From the NCBI GenBank assembly GCA_003952965.2, contig CM025849.1:22190131-22254130 (forward strand): a stretch of DNA of 64,000 nucleotides, given 5' to 3'. The stretch is from Morella rubra (Eukaryota > Streptophyta > Magnoliopsida > Fagales > Myricaceae). The notes under the pieces were generated by a model. That model did not search any database and was not told where the DNA came from. It saw nothing but the letters and a program-made list of their open reading frames with translations. Below are positions 11,694-24,554 of the stretch, one piece after another. A program made the position numbers and the translations under genes. The number at the start of each line of letters is the position of its first letter. Position 1 is the stretch's first letter.

Positions 11694-14600
11694 CTAGTCA
11701 TCATCCTCAGGATCAAAATCCTTGATCTTCACATCGGCGTCTTCTCCATACTGAATGCAGTTGTCGATTTGGCCCAATACATACCTTATGCTGTAAAAGG
11801 AAGCACGATTTACTGAAGTTTTATGAGAGAAATGAATCCAATAAAAAAGTAGTCAAAGTTTATCTCTGCCACCTTCGTAATCTTCTTTGCTAAAAAGTGA
11901 CAAGAATTTTGAAATAACCAACTAAACAAATACACACAAAGAAATTTAAGAGAAAATAAAGTCTAAGAACAAAAGGAAATATTGGTAAGAAAATAAGACA
12001 ATTTTCTCTACGAGCAGTTGAAGATTTATAAAATCAAGCCTGAATCGTTCAATTTGTAAAATGAAAACCCACTCTTACAGGATATGAAGCAGCTGGAGAA
12101 AGAATCATTTCCACCTATGATTTGTTTTCCGACAAATATATTATTGTTTTTGAAGAGATTTAACCCTGAAAAATTCCCCAGAAATGGGAAAGGAGGGATA
12201 AAATACCAGCTTTCCCCGCCTTTTGGTTTGGGGGGGGGGGGGGGGGGAGGAGGAGGGGAGGCTCCTTTTTCCCACCAAGTTCCCTTCCAATGTAAAACTG
12301 ATGCAAGAAATACGTCCATGTTATTATTTGAAGGCTATTTTGTTGCTGCGTCAATCTCCTGGCCCAGCTAACAGAACTAGAGGCTAATGGCATAAATAAA
12401 TAAAACCCTCCTAACATATCTCCTTATCTTTCATCCATAGCCACACAGTAACCATGTTTCTTCTCCTAGCATGGATGTCACTACAGAAAGCCAAGGTGTG
12501 TAAGGTGGCACGCACATGACAAGATGGGGTCTAGACCCTAGTCTCAATGATCTTGGGATGGACCCAAGTCAAGGCAAGCAACATGGCACTATTCAACGAC
12601 ACAACCATGGAGTGCAGCATGCATGCAAGCCAACGCCATGACATGCCCAAGGGGTTGGGGGGAACGACATCCTACAAACGAGGAAAAAATGATGGCATAG
12701 CTTGAACGGCCAAGACCAAATCAAAGATGACTAAGTCAAGGGGCTCCTTGATCTTAGGCATCGGTTGAGGGTTTGACCGAGTCATGTGCGCCACCTATGC
12801 CCTTGAACCTATTCATGTGCATGGTAGTCATGCTTAACAAGCACATGTGCACATAAGACCTAGTCAATAGGCTTGAGACTAGGCATGAGAAATGGTCAAC
12901 ATGGAGAGGTGGCACGAGTTGCACGCATCGTGATGCTAGATGGACTCAAGTGCAGACAAGTGGCTGAAGGAGAGTTTGAAAAATGTCACTCCATGAGAGA
13001 GGGTTACTTTTCAGACAAGAATTTTCACCTTGTGCGGCACCAAGCACACAACAACTTGGCCAACCAACCACTCAAAGAGATAGAGACAAAGAGCTTTACA
13101 GAAAACTCTCAACCTTCTATTCACAACGTAAGAAGATACAAGGATGTCAAGGCCTTTACAAACTTGCTAGGCACTTGACTCAGAAGGCTCACAAAGATCA
13201 CTCACTTAGCTAACCCACTGATACTTGAAGGCTACATTTAGCCTTCAATGCTGTCCTTCTCTATGTATTTTATAGAAAGGTTGAACCCCCTCTATATAGT
13301 AGTCTAGACATCACAAAGAATCTCTTATAGAGTGACACTTGTCAAACTTTCATTCAACCACTTGTTTGCACTTGAGTCCATTAAGTACAACGATGTGTGT
13401 TATTCATGCCACCTCGCCATGTTGACCACTTCCCATGCCTAGTCTCCCACCTGGACCATTTTCCATGCCTAGTCTCAAGCCTATTGACTAGGTCTTATGT
13501 GCACATGTGCTTGCCAAACAGTACTACTATGCACAAAATAGGTTAAGGAGATACGTGGTGCACATGACTCGATCAAGCCTCAATCGATGCCTAAGATCAA
13601 GGAACCCCTTGACTTAGTCATCTTTGACTTAGTCTTGGCCATTCAAGCTATGCCACCGTTTTTCCCTCATTTGTAGGATGTCGTTGCGCCCAGCCCCATG
13701 GGCATGTCTGCATGCCATAACATCAGCTTGCACACGTGCCGCACTCCATGGTCGTGCTGCCTGCGTGCCGTCAAGTTGTGTCATGCTGCTTCCCTTGGCT
13801 TAGATCTATCCCAAGCTTGCTGAGACTAGGGTTAAGACCCCATCCCATGGTAACATCCATGCTAGGAGCCACGGCATGCCACCGTGGTTAGCTCTTTAGG
13901 AGTCAACAAACCACCCCGACAGCGGAATGGTGCAGACTTCACCTATGGGGATCGGAAAACACACAGAACCTGAAAACTACACTCAAATCTTGAAGAATCA
14001 ACTCTAAAATCATCGAAAATGCTTGGGACAGATCTAGACCACTAGAAAAGGGCGAGACAACGGCAGCCGGAGCTCCGTGGGGCATCAACAACCAATCAAC
14101 ACACTAGGGAACACCAAGAAGCTAAACACGACAGTGGGCAATTTGAGGGGGTGAATAGTGTCGCACAACCAAAAGGAAACGGGAAAAAATAAAGAAACTG
14201 GGCAGGTCGGGCTCTGATACAATTTGATGCAGAATATAGTGGAGAAATAGGAACGAGATAGAGAAATCAAGAAATAATAGAAGAATAAAGCCAAGGAAGG
14301 GGAAAACACCACATTTGAGTGCAAAAGGCAGCCGCCAATAAACTTTATAATTTCAATCCCCATAATTTAAGGTTCTCACAAACTTTAAATAAATAACAAA
14401 AGGTCCTAAACAAAGCCTAAAAGCATATGGGCTAAAGCCTAATAAAACATAATAACTACTAATCTATCAAAATATAAACCACAACCAAATAAAGTAAAAC
14501 AATTTATTTAAAAGTCCGCATTACCTTCCCCTTCAAAGGCACTCGCCACTACTAACAGAATTAAGGCAGAAAAATGCAGTAACAAAATGCAATTCAAACC

Positions 14601-17600
14601 CCCTCCATCTCTTTAGAGAATTAAATTCTTATGTAGCCCTAAAGCTTCAATTTCTCCACCTTATAAATGGCTGCCCAACTCAAAATCACTGCTCTGCAAC
14701 TGTTTAACCACAGAAAACCAGCCCCCCGCCCCACTTCCCCCCCCCCAAAAAAAAAAAAATTGAAAACTTCTAACGAACATTCCTGTTTTATACATTCAAC
14801 AAACCACAACAGCGAGTTGTGGATTGGCAAAGGTGAAGAAAGATAGTTTCTGGCGCGTCCAATTAGGCATGGGGACCTCCATGTCTTCACTAATAAACAA
14901 AAAACCGCCCCAATACTTCTCAAGCTTAGAAGATCCAGAAAATCGAATCCATTGTACACATTTTGATACACCACAATAGCGAGTTGTGGAGCAGTGAAGG
15001 TGACGAAGGTTTGCACTTGGGGCAGTTGAGAAGGGGTGGAGAAGACAAAAGGAGTGCAAAATCGAGAGCATGAAAGAGGTGTAAGAGTGGTGCAAACAAG
15101 TGGCCACTTAAAATGGGATGTCTGGGTACTTGAAAGCAATCTGAAGTCCCTATTTTGTTGCTGCATTTGTCTTTGTTTTAATTCTCTCAGTGGTGGTAAC
15201 TGTTGTCAGAGGGGAAGAGTTTGAAAAAGAAACATGGTCTTTGAGTGGTGCAGATGAGAGAGAGATATAGGCAAGGAAGGATTCATTCATGTACACAATT
15301 AGCCTCAAGTCTGTTAGCCGGTAAGGGTGAATGACATGGCAACTTAATAGCCTTTCACACAAGAAATTGGACACATCTTATATCAGTTTTAGAAAGGGAG
15401 AAAACTGGCACGAATCAAATGGGAAGGGAACCGCCATTGCTTAGAGGCAGCTATTTTGATCAATTATCTCAATTAGCACCATCACATTAATGGCACACTA
15501 CAAAGGAGGTGGTAATTGGATCAGTTAGCAAGTGACACAAAGCATTGCAAATAAACCACGTGATTGACTTCAACCAAATTGCGTTTCACTTCATGCAATA
15601 ACCCCACGTGGGTCCCCCTGCAGTGGGCGAGAGAGAGAGAGAGAGTACCTGCTCTCCTTCCTCAGGTCAAGTGGAACAAAACTCACCATACTGTACTGAT
15701 CAACCTAACATAACAAAAATAATTTAATGATTAAAAGAAATCCAACCAATCCTGATTGCAGGTCAAACAATTCATCTGGAACATAGAGAGTAGCTTTGCT
15801 TCTAGAGAAATGGAAATGTCTTTACAGGCCAAGAATCACTGTAAATTGTATAATCGTACAAAATCACAAGGCTTCATCCTAAAGGACATAATAACATCTT
15901 GAAATCTTGCCAGTTAAATTGCATCATTGAATGCCCAATGCAGCTTATAGTAATAGTACAGAATCTCCGAAGAGCCAAAGTGTTGATACAGATCATACAA
16001 CCAAGATCGTAAATCAACCCAAATTTTATAACCATACAGAAAGAACAAGAGGAAAACAGGTAGGCAACCCATGAACAAGCTACTCTTCAATAAGGAAAAT
16101 AAACAGTGCACCTCCTAAAATAATAAAGATCCTTTCTGTGGAAATTTAGCCGAAGCAAAGCAAAGTGGTTGAAAGCAATAATATGAAGTCAGAAAGTTCT
16201 AAAAATCAAAGCTCTTAACATATGAAAAAGAACTTTTAGGACAATGACAACAAGAGCACTCAACAAGAAATGGAAACAGATCTATATGAATTATATGTCA
16301 CCATATTCCTGACAATTAGTGTTGGGCAGAATGATATTTCATAGTTTCAAAAGGTAATACGCGTAAGATGTGGACAAGTTTATTTGCTAACCAGTTCAAT
16401 CAAAGCTTTATTCAACTTTGAAAATTGTGGAGCCATGCGTTGATTCAACTCTGATAACAAAAATTGAGGCTCTGGGTTCAGAAAGCTGAGACCAGGGAAA
16501 GTACAAAGCATGTCAGATCTTGAAACACAGAGAATACACGTTATGGAAAATTGTAAATGGAAAAGAGCCCACTCTTCAATGTCCCTTCTGTTAGTCACGA
16601 GGTCCATTTTGGAGAGGATATTAACATGGGGCAATTCAAGTTGCACCATTGCAGAAAGCGATGCCATGCATCCGCTAATGAACTTCGTAACATCTGTCAT
16701 AAACTGATACATCAAATGTTGCAACAGTTAGGTTTCAGAAGCAACAATTAGCTTTAGTACCATAGTCGACTTAACCAGTAGTGAAATGAAAAGAACCTAC
16801 GGGACAACAAAGAAGAGATACAAAAAGAAAAAAGTTATAGGTTTCGTATAACCTGTGAATCAAGCAAGTATACAGCACAAACATTGAAATTTTTTCGTTT
16901 CAAATGGTCCACAAAATTCCGCAGCACTGGTACATGAGAAAAAAGTTCTATCTGCCCTGTTCAGGAATTTCAAAGTTAGGACCATTCATCACATAGTTTT
17001 CAATTGATAAGAGAACTATGTCAAACTTAGAGCCTAAAAAAGAAATATGCATCACATTGTAGTTCAGGCTATGAGTGCAATGGAGAAATCGTTTGAAATG
17101 GGGACTGGGACCTTCTAGAAACCCCTTACCTGTTGAGTTAGGTAGGACATAATTTCTCAACACATCTAGAAGTTAGTTCATTATGCTTGATTTGGATAAA
17201 AGGCTCATGTTTCCGCCTTCCTATCCTACTTTTCAAAAGCAAAAAGCTCCCAGTCTTGTGCACAGAGACAAAAAAAAATAAAATAATTAACACAGCAGCA
17301 AGACACAGAAAGAGAAAGAGGGAGAGGACTCTGCTCTCATTTGGAGATTACTTGAACTTACAGGCTATACAGGGAAATGCCCACAGATTTTACAGGCCAA
17401 ATTAGGTGATAACTCCAAAGCTTTTCCTTTTTATAATGCTTGCTTAGGCAAGATCAGAACAGGATCTCAGCTGTTCAATATTTCAATCAGCTATCACTTG
17501 ACCTCACTCACACAAGACTGAACATGAAAGAAGCATTAAGGTTCAAGAGTCTCTCTCTCTCTCTCTCTCCCTCCTGCCCTTATGCTCGTTTCTTATTTAC

Positions 17601-19280
17601 CTAGGGAAGAGAAGCAATTGGACTCGAAGACCAAGCTCATCTTCCTACTATGTTTCTTTCTTACTAGGAGCGACCAAAATCTACTCCAATAAAGGAGAGG
17701 ACAAGGTATGGAAAATCAGAATTAGACCACATATCAATGCATTCACTGCTTCTGTGTTCATGCATTGTTCGTGGCCTTGAGACATACAGAAAAAATACGT
17801 GCACAAGCACAAAATCAGAGAAGGGAGAATACCTGGGCAGTCAAAAACCAAGTAGTCATCGTCCAAGTAATTATCCAATTCTTCTGTCAACCAATCATCC
17901 AGACTGTCTTCAAGGTGTCTACACATGGAAATTAAGGGAATTCCTTTTGTGACAAGATCATCCTCAGGGTAGCCACGAGGAGAAAACATGTTTTTGATAC
18001 TAAACATCATTAAAGGTCCTTCAGCACTTTAACATGAACAATAGCCATAAGTTAATTGATAACTGATCAGAGGAAAGGAAGGCATGAGAACCACACCAAT
18101 ATTGGACTGATTTAGTGTTTCAAGCCAAAAAAAAGAAAAAAGAAAAATAACTTCTCTGGCTACTTCAAGGAGCCAGAATCCTTTTTCCTTCTTGAGCAGC
18201 GAACCTGACCTCTTTGATACAGCAAACACTATAATTTAGAAATGCTCAATAATCTCATTCTTAATCAATACCCTGTTTGTTCAGTAAAATGCTAATCCAA
18301 ATCCAATCACAATCCTTAACCAACATAAATAGGGATGAAATCTACTTGATTTTGGGTTAGGAACTTCAAATTTTTTTGTTCCTTTCTTCTCTAATTTTTT
18401 TCTCTTTTTGTTCCTTTGTTATCTTTGGGTGGCCCTTTCTGGCTACATTTTTCTGCAAGTCCACAGATTTCATAAAGATCTCTACCCGATTTATATATAG
18501 CTACCCACTCCTACAAGGGATTCCTCCTATATATTCCATTAATATTTCTTTTAGTAAATAGCAAAATCATAGATAGGGAACTATACTACACTATGACCTA
18601 CCTAATAATAAAGATAAATATCAAGCAAATTCTTTCTATACTAATCAAACCTTAGTCTATTTATTCTAGTATTCAATCAAAATGAAGATTTTGTTTATAA
18701 ATTCATTGAAGCAGTTCTCAAACACCGTGTCATGGCAAATCAGCAAATAAGAAATAACCGAACATCATTCCAAACCAACTACAACATAAATGCACTTAGC
18801 AAAAGCATACAACAAAGGCTGTTAAAAAGCTTCACAAGTTGAAAAAGGATACTCCATGCAGTACATAAGGCCCCCATTGGGACCCAGTCCAAGTTCTTCC
18901 ATAACCTCATCCAAGTTAATGAGTTCCCTTATATCTGCAACCAAACAGAACAACACTCGTCTTTCCCAATCAAAAGAGTCAACTAGCACTAACAAGCTAC
19001 AACCAGTCGAGCAAAAATTCAAGCCATTCACCCATTGCCACGGGATAGTCGAAATTCTCCGCAGCAGGGTCCAAGTTCACAATATTTATCGTCCGTCCCA
19101 TGGTCTCACAGTGTTGAGACAAGCTAGAGCAATAAGTTGACTGAAACCCCAAGAAGTAAACAGAAAAGAAATATCAACAACATGTTCACAACAAGAACCA
19201 ACAACATAAGTATCAGGTTTAGTGAAGGATTTTACCTTGCCACTGCCAGCGGGGCCAATAACGAGTTGCGCATAGCCCAT
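11694..19280 (-). CDS. GPN3: GPN-loop GTPase 3, nine exons, complete
   Basis: Exons on the minus strand: 19280-19236, 19140-19032, 18934-18853, 17918-17833, 16956-16853, 16703-16573, 16485-16392, 15704-15649, 11790-11694 (stop). All junctions read GT-AG and stay in frame, giving 804 nt and 267 residues. Exon 1 carries [15 protein letters not shown], the Walker A/P-loop. Exon 2 gives [15 protein letters not shown]; exon 3 [11 protein letters not shown], containing the Gly-Pro-Asn loop that defines the family; exon 4 [10 protein letters not shown] (switch/Walker B); exon 6 the SKMDL guanine-specificity motif; the acidic tail ends FDPEDDD. GPN GTPases act with GPN1/GPN2 in assembly and nuclear import of RNA polymerase II in eukaryotes; the role here is inferred from the family. 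Length and all motifs are normal. The oddity is intron 8 (11791-15648, about 3.9 kb), which holds a MULE-like inverted repeat and other debris. Confidence 0.93.
12440..13896. mobile_element. MULE-like element with about 0.5-kb terminal inverted repeats, inside GPN3 intron 8
   Basis: Sequence from about 12440 to 12980 recurs in inverted, diverged form from about 13896 back to 13345. Matching landmarks are 'ctcctagcatggatgt' at the outer ends, 'gactaagtcaaggggctcc' against its complement near 13600, and 'gcacatgtgcacataagac' near 12840 against 13495. Between the arms lies about 360 bp without a recognisable gene. Very long inverted arms suit a non-autonomous Mutator-like or foldback element. 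No target duplication could be read, so exact ends are approximate. It contributes about 1.45 kb to the intron. Confidence 0.65.
14140..14240 (-). mobile_element. Possible LTR-retroelement scrap with initiator-tRNA-Met primer-binding motif
   Basis: The + strand reads 'gggctctgatacaatttg' at 14209-14226. Its complement resembles the primer-binding site of many plant LTR elements (TGGTATCAGAGC type) with one base missing. The upstream 'gagggggtgaatag' motif is also common in plant LTR debris. No LTR pair or coding region accompanies it, so this is tentative. Confidence 0.3.
15629..15645. repeat. GA microsatellite abutting the GPN3 exon-8 splice donor
   Basis: An uninterrupted GA run ends two bases before the donor GT (15648-15647 on the minus strand). 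In the transcript it would be a CU-rich tract right after the 5' splice site. Confidence 0.85.
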
Positions 19281-20000
19281 AATGATCTATTGGTCGGTGT
19301 GTCTTTTGGGTATTGGGTTTTGACCGAGGATTAATTCAGATTTGGGCAGAGGAAGTTGAAGAGGCGAAAAGAAGCGAGAACTGCAACCACGAGATAAGCA
19401 CTACACCAAACGCCTAACGCCAACAACAAATTCAGGAAATCACAGTATGCCATACAACAGAAAAATAAACCTGAAAACAATGCTCAACAATCAATAACAA
19501 ATTTCAAAGGGAAAAGATAAAAGCTCTAATTAAAGAAAACACAAATAAATGTTTTACCACTATCTTCACGAGTTCGCACATCTAAGAAATCGGTGGTCTC
19601 TATACGGTTGATGTACTCCCCTAGATTCTCCTTCGAGGGTTTTACACAGCGAGAGAGAGAAGCTTTAGACGGTGGAAGTGGAGGTCTGAGTTTGACTTGT
19701 CTAAACTATTAAAATACAGGTAGCCCAAGCCGAGCTCAAGCCAGTGTTAGCTTTAGAATTGTGTTGGAGCTCGACTTAAACAAGCCAAATGAACCGTGCC
19801 GAGCAGTTCCGAGCGGGAAAGAAAGGAAAGAGTCGCAGAGCAGCAGCGGCATTAGGCCAAGCAGGTTTTCAGGGAAATAAATTAGAACAAGGAGACCTTC
19901 AGCCGTGGGTTTGAGAGGGAATTAGAGAGACGGCGGCTGTTCAAGTGGGGGGCGGGGGGGCGGTGAAGAAATTAGGCGAAGTGGGAAACATCATTTTTAG
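19281..20000 (-). promoter_or_regulatory. 5' flank of GPN3, presumed leader and promoter
   Basis: This segment lies directly upstream of the GPN3 ATG. It holds CT-rich sequence on the minus strand (for example near 19650), typical of plant 5' leaders, and a G-rich run near 19945-19962. No clear TATA box or transcription start was identified; the limits are only positional. Confidence 0.35.
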
Positions 20001-20322
20001 GTGTTTGTTTGTAGAAAGTTTTAAAATTTTTAGGTATTGAATTCGGTGAAAAAATTGAAGGAAGTGATGATCGAAATTAATTTTATATATTTATTTAAAT
20101 TGAAAAATAATAATTTAGTAAAAAGAAAAATTATTTTTAAAAATTATTTTATTAGAGTAAAAATATTATATAACGAACACTATCGTATTTTCCATATCAA
20201 CTCCGTATAAAGGTAGTTTTGTAAAACAACAAAATATAATATTATAATACTATTAAAAACAATTTTTTTGTTTGCGATCAATATATTAAAACATATATCA
20301 TCATATCTTACAAATATATGAA

Positions 20323-20530
20323 TTAAAGAATATTAATTACAGGAAAATGAAAAGTACTTTTAAGTATTACAATGGTTGCGTTTAAAACCCTTAACACTTT
20401 TCAAAAAAGTAATCTCTATCAGCTGGCATTCTTTTTTTAAAGTCTTTAAACATTTAACATTTGCGTATGAATTAAAGAATATTAATTACATGGTACTTTT
20501 AAGTATTACAATGGTTGCGTTTAAAACCTT
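20323..20530. repeat. Two diverged copies of a 60-80 bp segment
   Basis: The segment starting 'aattaaagaatattaattac' near 20322 and ending 'ggttgcgtttaaaacc' recurs from about 20468 to 20528, with a small deletion in the second copy. The surrounding sequence is AT-rich and noncoding. Confidence 0.7.
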
Positions 20531-21377
20531 CAAATAATCTCTAAAGACATCAGCTCCAAACAAATTACTCCTTTCGTCCATTCTCTCTAACGTCAAAGCT
20601 AACAAAAGACTGAAATTGAGTTTTATAGCCACATTACAACCAATTACAATGTTCCATGCGTACAAATTTTGACAAAATATAATAAAATATGAAATTATTA
20701 AATATTAAAAAAATATATAAGAACAACGATATAAAAGGATAAAAATTTAAAAGCCACATCACCATGTGTACAAACTGATGGATTAGGAGATTTTTGCTAT
20801 GCCTTACCACCAAAAAAGAATCGGAGAACTCTGGAAAAAAAAATCCTCAAGGCCCATTGTTCGGCCCGAGGCAGGCCGAAGCAGTTGGTAGGTTCCAATG
20901 CCTTTTCTTCACTAACCCCAAAACAAAGGTTCCCTGACACCACCTGGGTCTAATCGCCCTAAGCGCCAGGAAGTGCCAGACTCAGTAATCTATCTTACTA
21001 CCAAATCCAGCAAAGGGGACCTTTCTACTCCCATTTAATACCGTGGAAAAGAAAGTAACTGACTAGAAAAGAACACAAAGCATCCTTTTCCCATCTACCT
21101 GAAAGTTTGTCAGCGAAAAATTAACTTATCGATTCTCTTTTTAGATTCCGAGAATTTTTCGATAATCTTCAGGTTCTTGTCGAACTCACAATCCCGAGAT
21201 TCCACAATAGCAGCTCAAGTGTTCTGCCTCTTTCCTCTCCACGCTCACAACTATCTTAGGGTTTTCTCTGAGTCTGATGGCCAACTCTTAGACTAACAAT
21301 TAGTCCATTCCATTAATTCTACTAGGGTAGACTATCTCATAGCTATCCTTATATATAAAAACTCTAGCTGTGATAGT
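20531..21377. other. Noncoding stretch, no gene seen
   Basis: No coding frame or element boundary is supported. The final part may already belong to the LTR-like repeat that follows. Confidence 0.4.
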
Positions 21378-22380
21378 GTGTGGGATCGTTAGGGATCTCA
21401 AATCTCGGCCGTAGAATCACATGGAAAAACTCATTTTCCATTAACTCCTTATATTCTTTTATTCTGAATTTTGGGCTTCTACTAATTGTAATCAAGTCCA
21501 CCAACATATTACAATTCACCCCGAGAATTTTGAGATTGATTTGTGAAATCCATTTTGCTAACAATATTAACTTATTTATCCTTCCACCATACTATATTCC
21601 ACATGAGCTAATAGGATCAGAATAATATCACCGATTAAATCCCTAGCTCATATAATTCTAAATTTCAATCTGTAATTTGTTGAACTCCCAAATTGTTTCC
21701 AAACAATTTATTAATTACACTAGCCAGTGATTTTCCAGAGTTCAACCCCATACAGATTTATTGAATATACTATCTCGTTAAGAGACTGGTGGATTCTTTA
21801 TTGAGCATTTATACAAAACTATTTACTATATACAAGACCCAACTTTGTCTGGAATATTTGACCTATAAAGATCATCACCAAATGACTCAGTCAAAGCACA
21901 AGTATACAACAAAAAATTCCATATAAACCTCTCAGGTCTAAGGATACCATAAGTCGATTGTGCCAAATATCATTCTCACCATCGGTGATCACTTCTAGAA
22001 AATATTCATATTAGATCCGTTCAATGCATGTACTCTTACAGTGCACCACTCGTTTGCTTAAGGTCACTACCTCAATGACAGAGTCCATCATCCTATTTAA
22101 TAGAGGCACAACGAGTGTAGACCTATATACATAAACATGTACCTTGGTCTAGAACAAACGTCAAGTAAACAAGGAACCGAAAAGTCATACTCTCCGCCTT
22201 TGATTCATTAATCATTGGCATGACTTTTCTACAATGTCACTTAACAATAAAACTGTGTGACATCTTATGCAACAACACAATACCCATAAATAAATAAACA
22301 TATGTGATAAACACAAAATAAATAATTATCTTATTATCATCCTTAAATAAAATTGATTTTTAGGGCATACTTCTTACACT
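21378..22380. mobile_element. LTR-like dispersed repeat, probably Copia-derived (related copy at 41815-42115)
   Basis: The first 300 bp or so ('gatctcaaatctcggccgta' onward to 'taattctaaatttcaatctg') matches 41815-42110 throughout, with many substitutions. In the second copy the repeat begins at 41607 with TGTTAG inside otherwise duplicated DNA, consistent with an LTR end. No coding region is attached here, so this is a solo or truncated LTR. Family assignment is inferred. Confidence 0.45.
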
Positions 22381-22639
22381 ACCTCCATCTACAGTCGATG
22401 GGATGACCCAGGTATAAGAATCCTCGCTCTTCCCATCTCTACAAGGATCCCCATTAAAAATAGAAAAAAGAAAAGGGGAGATCCATTGAAAGAACGAAGA
22501 GGCAAAATAAGAAGATGGAATTTTTTTTTAAAAAATATTCCAACTTAAACTTCGGAGCCCATGCCTACAGGGACCTCCTTGCTCACCTCTTTCTCCTTCC
22601 CAAGTTTTCAGCCCATCCAATGGTTAAAGGGAGATTATT

Positions 22640-23200
22640 GCCGTCTTGAGTTTGGTGTAGCTAGTTAGATTTTTATGCCTCGATTAGTTGGCATCGTCTA
22701 TGGGAAACCTTTCTTTCACTCTCCCTCGAGGAGACCAAGGACTTGTGGCACCTCGGAATGCTGCCAAAGGAAAATACCACCAACAACCACCCGCGAATGA
22801 TGAGCAAAATGGGAACCCACACGAACCTTCCCCCCTTGGAGAGGCATTTGGGTAGGAGATGGTTACTAATCGTTGCCTTAGCGACTTGGAAAGTACCATA
22901 CGACACCTCACTGAGCATCTAGAAACCATTCGACGGCAGAATGACCTTCTTTTAGACTAGCAAGAAGGAAGGCAGCTTAAGTCACCTAGCCGAATCGACA
23001 CCAGCTAAGAGGACAAGGTAAGGCTCCCCGAGCACTCAAGCGAGGCCCAAGGGGATGTCCTCCTGTCATAGAAAATGGGGAGGAGTGCCACCAGGAAAGA
23101 AACCCCCAGTCACGGGAAGACAAGAAGGACAACCAACTTCGAGAGATGCAACGAAAGTTGGATTTGGTTAAGAACAGATAGTAACGCTTCTTGATTTTAC
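22640..23200 (+). mobile_element. Gypsy-type 5' fragment: post-LTR junction and start of gag
   Basis: The sequence 'ttggcatcgtctatgggaaa' at 22688-22707 closely resembles the TTGGCGCCGTCTGTGGGAA block that follows the 5' LTR in many plant Gypsy elements. Downstream, around 22880-22960, one + frame encodes LESTIRHLTEHLETIRRQND, the coiled-coil piece usual near the Gag N-terminus of these elements, and then hits a stop. No longer frame survives. It is a decayed element head on the + strand. Confidence 0.6.
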
Positions 23201-23429
23201 TTACCCTTAGTTTCACTTATAACATTCGTATGCACACAAATGAGGATTACAACATGATTTATTACTTTTATGAATTTAATTTCATCATATAATGCCATGA
23301 GTTAATTAAGTATTTTTGTGCAAGGTGATAAAATTAATTGCTTTATGGACTCTCAAAGGATAAGGGACAGTCTACTGGGACACATGGTAATGCAAGAGAG
23401 CCTCATTAATAGCAATGTTGTATTCATTG

Positions 23430-24240
23430 AAGAAATGAGAGACTTAAATCTGAGCCATCTATCTCTCTTTTTACTCTCCCTTTTTTTTAACGTAGCAAAC
23501 TACATCTTATCCTACTTCCCACTTTTCTAACCTAACCTCTTTTTTTCTACTTTCTCTATCTCCATTTTTCTTCTCTCCTTAGCAGACTCTTCTCCCTATT
23601 TTTTTTCTCTGTTTATTTTCTCCATGCCTCTCATCTCTCTCATTTTTATTCTCTCTTTTTCTTTTTAACCTAGTATTATCTTTTTTTCTCACTCTCCCTT
23701 CTTTTTCTCTCTTAGCTGCACCTCATTATTCTCTCTCTCCTTTATTTTTCTTTGACCTCTTTGCCTCTCACCCCTTCTCTCTCCTAATTTTTTCTCTGCT
23801 TTCTTTTTCAACCTAGCCGCACCTTTTCTATAGATTCTGTCTCTCTCTTTTTTCTCTTCCTTCCATTATTATTTTCTCTTTGCCAAAGCTTTACTTTTTC
23901 TCTATTTTGTCTTTGCTGCTACTCTCTTCTCTCCCTCTCCCCTTCTCACCTTTTCTTTCTCCTTTTCTCTCTTCACTCTCTTCTCCTATTTTTTATACCT
24001 TAACCGATTCTCATTTTCTCTTTCCTCTTCACCTACTATTCTATTTGGCTGAATATCATGTTCTCTCTCTCGTTCTCTTTTCTTCTATTTTCTCATAGTT
24101 TCCAACAACAAGTTTTATTTTTCAGTTTCTCGCTTTTTTAATTTTCTGTAATTTCTATTTCAATTTTGGATTATGTTTTTTTTTCTTTTAACTTGAATTT
24201 TGGGTTGTAACAAGACGATTTAATCCAAGAATCTTGTGCT
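23430..24240 (+). repeat. Long polypyrimidine repeat, related to the inverted copy at 63240-64000
   Basis: About 650 bp of almost pure C/T runs punctuated by 'taacctagccgcacc'-like words at irregular spacing, then 'aattttctgtaatttctat' and 'gggttgtaacaagacg'. The complement of 63240-64000 shows the same order of words, so this is a dispersed repeat and not simple sequence alone. It may be the leader or LTR of a retroelement. Confidence 0.65.
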
Positions 24241-24554
24241 CTCTTTTTTATTCCTTGTCATTTCATTTAATTATTGTCATTTACTTATTGCCATCTAATT
24301 TTTGTCGTTTATTTTCCGTCGTTAATTTAACTTATTCTTCGTCATCTAATTCATTGCATGTTATATTCTTAGTTTACGTTTTGTGTTGTTTTAATTTCTT
24401 TTGAATTACAAAAATCCAAAAATATGAATCTGAACTGTGTTTCAATAAACGCTGTTTATATTCTCTTTGTTTTTTTGCGAATTTAAAATTAGTCTATTTT
24501 CCTGAGGAGACGATTTGGCCTTTTAAGCTATTTATTACATGACATAATTCTTAT
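24241..24554. other. AT-rich noncoding, no gene seen
   Basis: Contains several 'gtcatttaatt / gtcgtttatttt' variations, possibly the tail of the preceding repeat. Nothing codes. Confidence 0.35.

Noticed and set aside
12026-12417. Proline- or glycine-rich frames near a long G run
   Set aside because: Produced by the homopolymer at about 12230-12247; they lie in the intron and have no conserved features.
14639-15166. 175-codon minus-strand frame in GPN3 intron 8
   Set aside because: No recognisable domain; it includes a low-complexity Phe/Gly tract from a homopolymer run and lies wholly in an intron.
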